NCBI RefSeq assembly: GCF_023821985.2
Contig: NZ_CP098805.1
Location: 2,604,001 to 2,668,000, forward strand
Length of the DNA stretch: 64,000 nucleotides
From: Dyadobacter chenhuakuii
Lineage (GTDB): Bacteria; Bacteroidota; Bacteroidia; Cytophagales; Spirosomataceae
Direction: 5' to 3'
In this document: positions 46,181 to 54,557 of the stretch, piece after piece
Layout of the letters: every line of letters starts with the position of its first letter
Position numbering within the stretch: the first letter of the stretch is position 1
Translations under genes and position numbers: made by a program
Notes under the pieces: model-generated
What the model was told of the DNA's origin: nothing
The model's database searches: none
What the model saw: the letters and a program-made list of their open reading frames with translations, nothing else

Positions 46181-46440
46181 GCATTCTCTTGATCATTTTA
46201 CTTAAACGAAATGCCGCCAGCAGGAAGTAAAACGCGACAAAAGCGGCATAACCAGCTAGAGTATTCATACCTATACCCGGCGTATGTGCTTGTAAATAGA
46301 TGGAGACGCCCGCCAGCATTTGCTGAATCTGTTTTCAATCTTTTCAGGCTGCTTCTCCAAATTGATACGACATTACCACCATAGCTGCTGACATACTGTT
46401 GTCATTTCCGCATTTTAATTTTGAGAAAACATTCCATCCT

Positions 46441-46821
46441 ATGAAATTTGCATCCATCCGAATTATAACCGCAGACATCCAACCTCTAATTGCATTCTAT
46501 GAACAAATTACGGGTTTATCCTTTATTCAGCATACAGCGGATTTTGCGGAATTACACACCTCATCAATCGTACTGGCGATCGGCAGCACCCGGACTCTGG
46601 ATCTTTTTGGAGGAAGCCATCTGGCCGTCCCGGCATCCAATCAATCGATCATTTTGGAGTTTCTTGTGGACGATGTAGACGCAGAATATCACAGGCTGGC
46701 AGACCTCCTTGGCGATGACATTGTTCAAACACCAACAACAATGCCTTGGGAAAACCGCTCTATGTTGTTTCGCGATCCAGACGGAAACCTCGTAAACTTT
46801 TTTACGCCAGTCAACCGGTAA
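46441..46821 (+). CDS. VOC-family protein (glyoxalase/bleomycin-resistance fold)
   Basis: This 126-residue cytoplasmic protein has the VOC fold: FASIRIITADIQPLIAFYEQITG at the start, then IILEFLVDDVDAEYHRLADL in the second half. MLFRDPDGNLVNFFTP ends it. The usual C-terminal Glu ligand is Asn (NLVNFF), so metal binding may be lost and it may be a binding protein. The start at 46441 fits the domain start; an upstream ATG at 46399 only adds a low-complexity tail. It follows the receptor remnant and precedes convergent genes. Confidence 0.84.
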   Translation: MKFASIRIITADIQPLIAFYEQITGLSFIQHTADFAELHTSSIVLAIGSTRTLDLFGGSHLAVPASNQSIILEFLVDDVDAEYHRLADLLGDDIVQTPTTMPWENRSMLFRDPDGNLVNFFTPVNR

Positions 46822-46920
46822 GCAAATGGAAGCGCTCATTGAATGTTAGTACGCAGATATTGATTTGAAGATATAAACGGGGAAAACCGTGTACCTAATT
46901 TGTTCAGTTGGGGATGCTGG

Positions 46921-47756
46921 CTACTTAATCGTATATGATGTAGTATCAAACTCACCCAGCCTGAAATACCCCAATACTTCTTCATTAGTATCATTGACAT
47001 TAGAACAGTTTCCTTTTAACTGTACAGGGATAGTTGGAAAAGGCCCGCCTTCATCACTTCCGGATTGCTGAATCAATATGTTTAAATAGTCGTAATATCT
47101 TCGTGAAATACCATAAACATTAATTCCTACGGTTACTCCGGCAACATTGTTTTCGTTATCATTCTCAATATAATTTTCGTTGCCATCTGAAAATTTATCG
47201 CTGATAACTGAAAGAGATGGCAGTGGTAAATTAGACGGAGTAAATTCGCCTAAATAATAATTTGAAACAGCAACGCGGTCGTTAAAAAATACCTGAAGGA
47301 CAATTTCTGTGTCACCATCAGAACCTTCAATGGCTTGCTCAACCCGATTAATAACAGGTGCTGCAATCAAGGTTTCTGTTGCTGTGTAAGAGTTGCCATC
47401 GGAAAGGATTTTCAGCGTGTACGATGCGTTTATTTCCGGAATAAAGTCGGTTGCAGTGTAACTACCATTATTCTGGTCGGCAAACACAACTACAGACCCG
47501 TCGTTTTCTTTGGTTACTGTTACTGAGGCACCCGTAACAGGGACATCCGGATTCTTATCAAAAAAGCAGTTGATTTTCTTAGATTAATGGTTTGTGTTTT
47601 TCCCGTTGTACCTTTTTGCCACTTAATAGACGCATCAACCACCAATCGTGCGCCGCCGTTTGGGACTTTAACATCTATGACATCGGTACACGAACTTAAT
47701 AACCCTAAAAGGAAAAAGAGTGTCCCTAATTTGCCGTATATATTCATGTTTTTCAT
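46921..47756 (-). pseudogene. DUF4249 lipoprotein gene with a frameshift
   Basis: The N-terminal part (47756-47520) has a lipoprotein signal ending LLSSCTDVIDVKVPNGGARLV. The C-terminal part (from about 47560 down to 46921) continues in another frame with DKNPDVPVTGASVTVTKEND and ends SYTIK. Together they form a DUF4249 protein. The break is at the A6 run at about 47561-47566 (GCTTTTTTGAT on the minus strand); one extra T would restore AFFDKNP. DUF4249 proteins follow TonB receptors in Bacteroidota and are probably surface lipoproteins that assist them. It starts 4 bases after the TonB receptor gene. It is a true decay, a phase-variable run or a sequencing error. Confidence 0.8.
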
Positions 47757-47760
47757 TATT

Positions 47761-50169
47761 TCAAAAATTAAAATTGTATGTTACTGAAGGGACGATACCA
47801 AATATGGAAGTACGAGTGGCTTCTGTTACGCCTGTCTTATGATTTTGACCAAAAGAAATTGAGGCTGCGTTGCTTCGGTTATATGCGTTGTATATGCCAA
47901 ATACCCATTCGCCTTGCCATTTTCTATCTTTATTTTTTTGCGGTGTTAAGGTTGCAGAAAGGTCTAGTCTGTGATAGGCAGGCAATCGGTCTGCATTCCT
48001 TTCGGAATAAGTCGCGACGGATAATCCGTTGTATACAAATTGTCCGTTAGGATAGGTAACGGGTCGCCCGGTCTGGAATACCATATTGGCCCCAAATCGC
48101 CATTTTTCGTTAAGTTTATAACTTCCGGTAAATTCAAAGTCGTGGGTTCTGTCCCAGTTAGAGTTATACCATTTCCCGTTGTTAATGCCTGCTCCGCCAG
48201 CTGCTCCTCCGGGTGTGCGCTGTTGCGATTTTGACAATGTGTACGCCACCCAGCCTGTAAAAGTGCCTTGGTTCTTCCGCAATAGAAACTCTAAGCCATA
48301 AGCCCGGGCTTCACCAGTCAAAATTTCGGTTTCAATGGTGTTTTGAGCTATAAGTTCGGCACCGTTAATATAATCTATCCTGTTGTCGATGGTTTTGTAA
48401 TAGGCTTCGGCTTCGATCGAAAACATATTCTCGTTTAAATTTCTGAAATAGCCAATGGCATATTGGTCTGCAATTTGCGGTTCAATAAACTTTCCGCTAG
48501 GCGTCCAGACATCTAATGGCGTAGCTGATGTGGTATTAGAAATCAGATGCAGATATTGAGCAATTCGGTTATAACTTGCTTTAAAAGAAGAGTTCTCGTT
48601 AAGCTGATATGAAAGTGCAAACCGAGGCTCCAAATTACTGAATGTAGCTATGCTTTTCCCCTTGCCGTAATTGCTACTAGAAATGGGTTCGGCACGCTCA
48701 TAAATGCCTAATTCCTTGTTATAAATTACTGGTAAGTTATTAGCGTAATTGTTTAATGTTTGCTTTCCTATTCGATTAAAGTAACTAAGACGCAAGCCAT
48801 ATTCAGCGGTAAGTCTTTCAGAAATCTTGTGTTCTAAACTTGCATAAATTCCAGCTTCGAAAGCAAATTTATCGTCTAATTTCTCCGGATTAACACCCGA
48901 ATCTGCATTTAGGGGGTTGAGTCTGCCTGGATTAAAGTTGTAATAAATGCCATTTACTCCAAAATCAAATTTTAATTTATCGCTTGCATAATACCCCAAG
49001 TCATAGCGCATGTTATAATTGCTTATATCTGAGGTCCAATCAATTCCCTCAATAGGAATTTCCAGGTTATAGTTATATCGACTGTATATTAAGGATACAT
49101 TGGAGAATAACTTGTTATTGAAAATATGATTCCATCGCAAGTTTCCTGAGAGATTTCCGTACGAATTAGTGAACAGTCCTGCGAGGTTAAAGTCATCATT
49201 GCCTAAATAACCAGATAGATATAGTTTGTTCTTCTCATCGATTTCATAATTTGTTTTCAGGTTCAAATCGTAAAATCCGGCTCTGCTGCTCTCCTTGGCC
49301 AAGGCCAAGAATATATTCACATAAGAGGCTCGACCAGCAATCAGAAACGAACCTTTGTCCTTAAACATGGGCCCTTCCGCCGCCAAACGACTGGAAATAG
49401 CACCAATACCGCCAGTGAGTTCAAATTCTTTACTATTTCCATCTTTTTGCCGTATATCCAGTACCGAAGAAGCACGACCTCCAAAACGGGCAGGAATTCC
49501 TCCCTTATAAAGTTTAACATCCTTAATTGCATCAGCATTAAATATGGAGAAGAAACCAAATAAATGAGAGGCGTTGTAAATAATTGCTTCATCCAAAAGA
49601 ATCAGATTCTGGTCTTCTGCACCACCGCGTACATTGAAGCCCGATGCGCCTTCGCCGGCGTTGGTTACACCTGGCAGCAATTGAATGGACTTGATCAAGT
49701 CTACCTCACCCAAAACGACAGGTATCTGTTTGATATCCTTACTTGAGAGTCTTGTCACACTCATTTGCGGTGTCCCAATGTCTACTTGCATTGATTCCTC
49801 AGCTGTGATGACTACTTCATCTAATTGGGCGTTATCCCATTTGAGCTCAATGTTGAGCTTTTGATTTGATTTAAGGTCTATTGGCCTTTCAAACGTTGTA
49901 AATCCTAAATAAGAAATGGTTAAGGTATAATTACCTTCGGGTGCTGTGATAGAATAAAAACCATATTCATTGGTTACGCTTCCAATGGAAGTACCTTTCA
50001 AAAGGACAGTCGCCCCCAGAAGTGTTTCACCGTTGCCAACATCCTTGACTATACCGCTAATTGTGTATTTTTTTTGTGCAAAAAGGAATACTGGACACAA
50101 CATTATGATCACGAATAAGGCGTACCTTTTCCTTGACCCGAAGGGCTTGAACTGACTTGTTTTTTTCAT
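47761..50169 (-). CDS. TonB-dependent receptor with N-terminal carboxypeptidase-regulatory-like domain
   Basis: This 802-residue outer-membrane receptor has a signal peptide (RYALFVIIMLCPVFLFAQ) and a CarboxypepD-reg-like domain (about 35-120, GATVLLKGTSIGSVTNEYGF). The plug domain (about 125-245) contains ASGFNVRGGAEDQNLILLDE and RFGGRASSVLDIRQKDG. A 22-strand barrel follows and ends TSIFGIVPSVTYNFNF. It is shorter than SusC and not paired with a SusD; its partner is the DUF4249 gene 4 bases downstream. The substrate, such as a siderophore or peptide, is unknown. It is divergent from an ECF sigma factor and a likely anti-sigma gene, a layout typical of receptors with cell-surface signalling. 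It is AT-rich compared with core genes. Confidence 0.9.
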   Translation of the reverse strand: MKKTSQFKPFGSRKRYALFVIIMLCPVFLFAQKKYTISGIVKDVGNGETLLGATVLLKGTSIGSVTNEYGFYSITAPEGNYTLTISYLGFTTFERPIDLKSNQKLNIELKWDNAQLDEVVITAEESMQVDIGTPQMSVTRLSSKDIKQIPVVLGEVDLIKSIQLLPGVTNAGEGASGFNVRGGAEDQNLILLDEAIIYNASHLFGFFSIFNADAIKDVKLYKGGIPARFGGRASSVLDIRQKDGNSKEFELTGGIGAISSRLAAEGPMFKDKGSFLIAGRASYVNIFLALAKESSRAGFYDLNLKTNYEIDEKNKLYLSGYLGNDDFNLAGLFTNSYGNLSGNLRWNHIFNNKLFSNVSLIYSRYNYNLEIPIEGIDWTSDISNYNMRYDLGYYASDKLKFDFGVNGIYYNFNPGRLNPLNADSGVNPEKLDDKFAFEAGIYASLEHKISERLTAEYGLRLSYFNRIGKQTLNNYANNLPVIYNKELGIYERAEPISSSNYGKGKSIATFSNLEPRFALSYQLNENSSFKASYNRIAQYLHLISNTTSATPLDVWTPSGKFIEPQIADQYAIGYFRNLNENMFSIEAEAYYKTIDNRIDYINGAELIAQNTIETEILTGEARAYGLEFLLRKNQGTFTGWVAYTLSKSQQRTPGGAAGGAGINNGKWYNSNWDRTHDFEFTGSYKLNEKWRFGANMVFQTGRPVTYPNGQFVYNGLSVATYSERNADRLPAYHRLDLSATLTPQKNKDRKWQGEWVFGIYNAYNRSNAASISFGQNHKTGVTEATRTSIFGIVPSVTYNFNF

Positions 50170-50460
50170 AATATTTTAAAAAATTTATTTATGTGCCCTT
50201 CAAAATCTTCCATTAATGGTTATGCGACGGAACCTTTGTGATGCGAATAGGTAGGCACACTGTAACCAACGGAAGAAACTATACGCAACGTAGAGACGAA
50301 ACAGGGATACATTGTTTTCAAAAGCCATTACGGGTTGTCGGAAAAAATAGTGGGGTGAATGCTGAAAAATTTTTCGTCTCAAAAAAAATATAGAATCACA
50401 CCCCACCTTTGCATGTTACCTTCCGTAAGGGGAAGAAGATGATGTTAAATCTAATTACCA
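50170..50460. other. Divergent region between the TonB receptor and the ECF sigma factor
   Basis: This stretch of 291 bases has no supported gene. Before the sigma gene lies CACCTTTG (50404-50411), one mismatch from a -7 element. An ATGATG with a strong GGAAGAAG ribosome site starts an 10-codon frame at 50439-50471 that overlaps the sigma start. It presumably holds the promoters of both genes. Confidence 0.4.
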
Positions 50461-51069
50461 TTGTTATTTAGAAGGAAAGCTCTCTTTGATGAAAAGGATC
50501 TGTCAAGCATTTTGGAAGCCTGTAAGGGTGGCAATGCTCAGGCACAACGATGTCTGATCCGGCAATTTGCAGGATATGCCAAAAGCATTTCGCTTCGATA
50601 TGCGGCTACCTTTGAGGAAGCGGAGGAGATCGTCAACGACTGCTTTTTAAAAGTGTTTAATAATTTACATAGCTATGATAAAGCGCAACCTTTCAAAGCC
50701 TGGTTTCGAACAATTGCTATTAATACGGCCATTGACCATTACCGGAAGAATCTCAAATGGCAGGAACAGCTAAGTCTGGATAATCTGGAAGTTGCGGACT
50801 GGAGTGATGACATTTTAAGTGAAATATCTGCCCAGGAAATATTAATAATGGTTCAACGCCTCCCACCGGCTTATAGAATGGTTTTCACACTGTTTGTAAT
50901 TGATGGATACTCACATAAAGAAATAGCTAACATGCTTGGTATCCAGGAAGGAACATCAAAATCTAACCTGAGGGATGCCAGACGAAAATTGCAAACCATG
51001 ATAAAACTAAACTTTCCGCATTTGTATCAACTTTATAACTGGCCTAATAAGGGATTTAATGAAAACTGA
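50461..51069 (+). CDS. ECF RNA polymerase sigma factor
   Basis: This 202-residue protein is an ECF-type sigma factor. Region 2 has LRYAATFEEAEEIVNDCFLKVFNNLHSYD and AWFRTIAINTAIDHYRK, the -10 binding part. Region 4 has RLPPAYRMVFTLFVIDGYSHKEIANMLGIQEGTSKSNLRDARRKL. The start is unclear: a TTG at 50461 is the first start codon after the in-frame stop at 50452, and the good ribosome site GGAAGAAG belongs to a 10-codon frame at 50439-50471 in another frame. The C-terminal end overlaps the next gene by 11 bases, so the two are co-translated. It likely directs transcription of the divergent receptor genes. Confidence 0.9.
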   Translation: MLFRRKALFDEKDLSSILEACKGGNAQAQRCLIRQFAGYAKSISLRYAATFEEAEEIVNDCFLKVFNNLHSYDKAQPFKAWFRTIAINTAIDHYRKNLKWQEQLSLDNLEVADWSDDILSEISAQEILIMVQRLPPAYRMVFTLFVIDGYSHKEIANMLGIQEGTSKSNLRDARRKLQTMIKLNFPHLYQLYNWPNKGFNEN

Positions 51070-52456
51070 GCAATTTGACGACGAATTCCGGAAAAAGTTA
51101 TTGGGTCTGGATCCAAGTGATGAAGAAGTCGATCGGATATATAATTATGTCTCTTCGAATGGTAATATGACGCCCCGTTTTTCATGGATCAAAATCCTGA
51201 TTTACGGGTTGGCTGCTTCGTTATTGGTCGGCTCTCTATCCTTCAATTACGTTCAAAATCTAACTAATAAAAAACTCTTATCCTCCCTGGATTCTTTAAA
51301 AAGCAGAATCACTTCTATTGAACTAAATTCTGCTCAAAAAACAAGTCTACGCGTCGATACCATATACATTGACCGGTATATTGAAAAAACCATTGCAGCC
51401 CAAAATCATCAGGAGTTGCTTTACACCAGGCAGGGCCCTCATAATGAAATTCAGCAGCCAATTAATAATCCTCTTACGGATGAATCAGTACAGAATTTAA
51501 ACTTCCAACCAGCAGATTCCTCTGGCATGGTAATAGATAAAACCGATGGTACGGTTGGAAAATCCATTGCTCGGAATAATGCTTCCGGCACAGGATTAAA
51601 TACCTACAGATCAGATGATGCCGTTGTTGAGAAAGAATCTTCCGAAATAAAGGGCAATGACAATAATCCGGCTAACAAAGCACCGTATACAAATAATGAA
51701 AATTTCCTCAAAGCTGGTAAGACAATATTGAATAGCCGTATTGGCAACATTCATCTTTCATTTACGCATTTGAAACTACCGGTTTTAAAGACGCCGGAGA
51801 AATTACCTTTGTTTAGCAAAGACAAGCCTAAATATTACTCAGAATCAATGAAGTCGGTTCTTAAAAAGATGGATTATTATGTGGGTGGAAGCCTTGACGC
51901 GGGTAACAGGCAGGTGGCAGGCGCACTTCTCGGAGAGCTGCGGCTCACACCAAAATGGAGTTTTCAAACCGGTGCCCGGTGGGCAGAAATCACCGGCCAC
52001 AGTTACGACACCGCCGAGCAGTTTGGTCAAAAGACTGGTCAGGATTTTAGGGCTCTGTATGCGCCCTACGTAGCTCAAAATGTCGATTTGTTAAATATTG
52101 AACAAAATCATCAGCTCGTTCAAATCCCTTTAACAATTGCATATCATTACGAATTAAGTCCGAATTGGGCCCTGCGTTTCGGAATAGGAACTGATCTATC
52201 CATCTACGCCCTAAAAGACATTCATTTCAATTATAAGAAAGACAGTCAGTCCTTTGATAAAGGAGAATACAATGCGAAATTATCAATAAAGCCTATTAAC
52301 GATATTACAATAAACCTGGGTCTGGAGCGTCGCTCGAACAAGTTCCTGTTTAGGGTAAGTCCTTACGTTAGTCCTCAATTACGTAAAACAGAATTTTCCA
52401 ACAAAGGTCTTTTGTGGGGCGGCAGGGTGCAGGCTTTGTATAAATTAAATAGATGA
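51059..52456 (+). CDS. Putative anti-sigma-like membrane protein with C-terminal beta-barrel-like domain
   Basis: This 465-residue protein has a short cytoplasmic N-terminus (1-42, MKTEQFDDEFRKKLLGLDPS), one membrane segment (about 46-63) and a coiled stretch with repeated Leu/Ser. A low-complexity linker (about 110-240) follows, then a C-terminal region (about 265-465) of alternating strands such as YYVGGSLDAGNRQVAGALL, WSFQTGARWAEITG and NWALRFGIGTDLSIYAL, like an outer-membrane beta-barrel. It overlaps the ECF sigma gene by 11 bases, the typical place of an anti-sigma factor. No classical ZAS zinc motif is present. How one chain spans the inner membrane and also forms a barrel is unclear; it may join both membranes. 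Confidence 0.7.
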   Translation: MKTEQFDDEFRKKLLGLDPSDEEVDRIYNYVSSNGNMTPRFSWIKILIYGLAASLLVGSLSFNYVQNLTNKKLLSSLDSLKSRITSIELNSAQKTSLRVDTIYIDRYIEKTIAAQNHQELLYTRQGPHNEIQQPINNPLTDESVQNLNFQPADSSGMVIDKTDGTVGKSIARNNASGTGLNTYRSDDAVVEKESSEIKGNDNNPANKAPYTNNENFLKAGKTILNSRIGNIHLSFTHLKLPVLKTPEKLPLFSKDKPKYYSESMKSVLKKMDYYVGGSLDAGNRQVAGALLGELRLTPKWSFQTGARWAEITGHSYDTAEQFGQKTGQDFRALYAPYVAQNVDLLNIEQNHQLVQIPLTIAYHYELSPNWALRFGIGTDLSIYALKDIHFNYKKDSQSFDKGEYNAKLSIKPINDITINLGLERRSNKFLFRVSPYVSPQLRKTEFSNKGLLWGGRVQALYKLNR

Positions 52457-52506
52457 CTTTTAATGACGTCGGCAGTTGTTTCACAAAACAATCCCTCCAA
52501 TATGCT

Positions 52507-53421
52507 TTAATTAAAAGAACGCCTGAAATCCAAGGGCGATACACTGGTTTTGAGCTTGAAAAGTTTGCTAAAAGACTGGGGATGTTCGAACCCTAGTTCA
52601 TACGCTATTTCGCTTATCGAAGCATCGCTCGTAGATAGTTGTTCCTTAGCCTTTTCAATCAGATGGTTGTGAATGTGTTGTTGTGCATTTTGCCCGGTTA
52701 TTGATCGCAGCATGTCACTTAAATAACTCGGACTGACGTTTAACTGCTCAGACAGGAACTGGACAGTTGGAAGCCCCTGCTTTTTGTCTGGTGGTGACTG
52801 AAAGTAGGTATGCAAAATGTCTTCTACCTTTTGAAGCAGATCGCTACTTACCGCCTTACGGGTGATGAATTGCCTGCTGTAGAACCGGTTGGCATAATTC
52901 AGCAGCAATTCGATCTGAGAAATGACAACGTCCTGGCTGAAATTATCAATTCTGTCTTTTAATTCTTCTTCAATATTTTCGAAAACAGAAATGATTGTCG
53001 TTTTTTCCTTTTCCGATAAGTGCAGCGCTTCATGGATAGAATAGGAAAAAAATCCGTACGCTTTGATCTTCCTGGCGAGTTCGTAACCCAGTAAAAAATC
53101 GGGATGGAAAAGTAAAGTATAACCGGACTGATCACTGAGTGGTGCGTGGCCTCCCGTGATTTGATTTGGCGAAACAAAAAACATTCCCCCTTCGTCAAAA
53201 TCGTAGTAATGCTGCCCATATTTAAACTTCCCCCGAAAGTTTGTCTTATAGGATATCTTATAAAAATTTAGGATATGGGGACTGGGAAGTCTTTCCAGCG
53301 GAACGGTCCCATCAGCATTGTTGATTAAACTTACCAACGGGTGCATAGGTGCCGGAATGTCCAGCGCCTTATGCAGCCTTGATAACGAAATGAATCTATG
53401 GTTAGACATTTCATCCTTCAT
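52507..53421 (-). CDS. AraC-family transcriptional regulator
   Basis: This 304-residue regulator has an N-terminal cupin-like domain (GKFKYGQHYYDFDEGGMFFVSP) and a C-terminal AraC domain with TVQFLSEQLNVSPSYLSDMLRS and DASISEIAYELGFEHPQSFSKLFKLKT. It resembles the regulator at 40588 along the full length, including EALHLSEKEK. The start at 53421 or, with a better ribosome site (AAGGA four bases before), 53409. It follows the hydrolase gene by 13 bases on the same strand and is probably transcribed with it. The signal is unknown. Confidence 0.92.
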   Translation of the reverse strand: MKDEMSNHRFISLSRLHKALDIPAPMHPLVSLINNADGTVPLERLPSPHILNFYKISYKTNFRGKFKYGQHYYDFDEGGMFFVSPNQITGGHAPLSDQSGYTLLFHPDFLLGYELARKIKAYGFFSYSIHEALHLSEKEKTTIISVFENIEEELKDRIDNFSQDVVISQIELLLNYANRFYSRQFITRKAVSSDLLQKVEDILHTYFQSPPDKKQGLPTVQFLSEQLNVSPSYLSDMLRSITGQNAQQHIHNHLIEKAKEQLSTSDASISEIAYELGFEHPQSFSKLFKLKTSVSPLDFRRSFN

Positions 53422-53434
53422 ATTAATGCCTGTT

Positions 53435-54364
53435 TTATAATTTACTTTCGATGCTGCCTAATGCACCTGGTACGCCGTTCAGGGCTTTCCTGGCTTCTTC
53501 CCAACTTGGATCGTTCGGATCAAATGTACTCCGAACATAGGCAAGAATGCTTTCACATACAAAGGCAACACGCTCAGGATTTTCATCACTTGTTTCGCGG
53601 GCATCATACCCTGATATGCCACCGAAGATGTGTTCAGCACCAAACACGGTCAGCAGGTCCTTCGGGCCGGGACTTTGATAATAAGCGTCCGCACGCCAGT
53701 TGTCCACATCAGAGAACATAAGGTTAATGTCTTTGTCCCCATTCACAATGAGCGCCGGCAAAGTCATGGTGCTGAAATTACCTGCCGCCAACACAGGATA
53801 ATGCTGTCTATTGGCTCCGTTAAATCCTTCTGGTCCACCAGAGGCGCCAATCAGCACCCGGGCCTTCAATCTTGGCTCTGCGGCATTCACTATTTTTCCT
53901 GTTGCAGGGTCGGTTACCTCCATGCCTGCCAGCATGGCCACGGTCTGGCCGCCCATGGAATGGCCGATGGCAGCAACTTTTGCTTGATCGACTCTTCCAG
54001 CTAACCCCGGCACTGTGGAAATAATTTCGTCTAAATGATCCAGGATAAATTGCATGTCCGTTACCCGCGAACTCCAAAACAACGGTGCTTCCGGAAGGGA
54101 CGACGGAAGACCAAGTGCTCGGGAATTTTGATGAGTGGGTTGAATGACAACAAACCCTTCTGCTGCAAAAAAATCAACCATGGGCCCATATCCTCTGTAC
54201 GAAGAGAGGAAATTAGAGGGACCATGCCCATGCGAAAGAAGAATGACAGGCAGGTTGTTTCCGCTAGCAGGAGCAGAAACTTTCATTTCGAGGTCTACGT
54301 GACGGCCGGAAACTGGTAATACAACCGGACTGAAGCTCATGATGGGTGTTTGTGACTGTTTCAT
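53435..54364 (-). CDS. Serine alpha/beta hydrolase (PAF-acetylhydrolase/chlorophyllase-like)
   Basis: This 309-residue protein is an alpha/beta hydrolase of the dienelactone/chlorophyllase-like type. It shows VILLSHGHGPSNFLSSYRGYG for the oxyanion-hole segment and the nucleophile elbow AAIGHSMGGQTVAMLAG. ALIVNGDKDINLMFSDVDNW supplies the Asp, and FGAEHIFGG the His. No signal peptide is visible when read from MKQSQTPIMSF. The start at 54364 fits the domain; an open frame reaches 54397. It is transcribed with the AraC gene that follows after 13 bases. An esterase is likely, the substrate unknown. Confidence 0.87.
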   Translation of the reverse strand: MKQSQTPIMSFSPVVLPVSGRHVDLEMKVSAPASGNNLPVILLSHGHGPSNFLSSYRGYGPMVDFFAAEGFVVIQPTHQNSRALGLPSSLPEAPLFWSSRVTDMQFILDHLDEIISTVPGLAGRVDQAKVAAIGHSMGGQTVAMLAGMEVTDPATGKIVNAAEPRLKARVLIGASGGPEGFNGANRQHYPVLAAGNFSTMTLPALIVNGDKDINLMFSDVDNWRADAYYQSPGPKDLLTVFGAEHIFGGISGYDARETSDENPERVAFVCESILAYVRSTFDPNDPSWEEARKALNGVPGALGSIESKL

Positions 54365-54557
54365 GTTGTTATTGATTTTGAATTTTGAGATATGCAAAGT
54401 TCATCAGCCTTCAACTCCCCGGCGTAGTGAAATCGGGGCATTGCGTAGCCAAACCCCGGACAAATTCAGGTACGCATCAATTCTTTTCAATTTGTTTCAA
54501 ACTCCATTTGTGATACATTTATAGACCTCAACCAACGGATTTGAATACAAGAAAACA

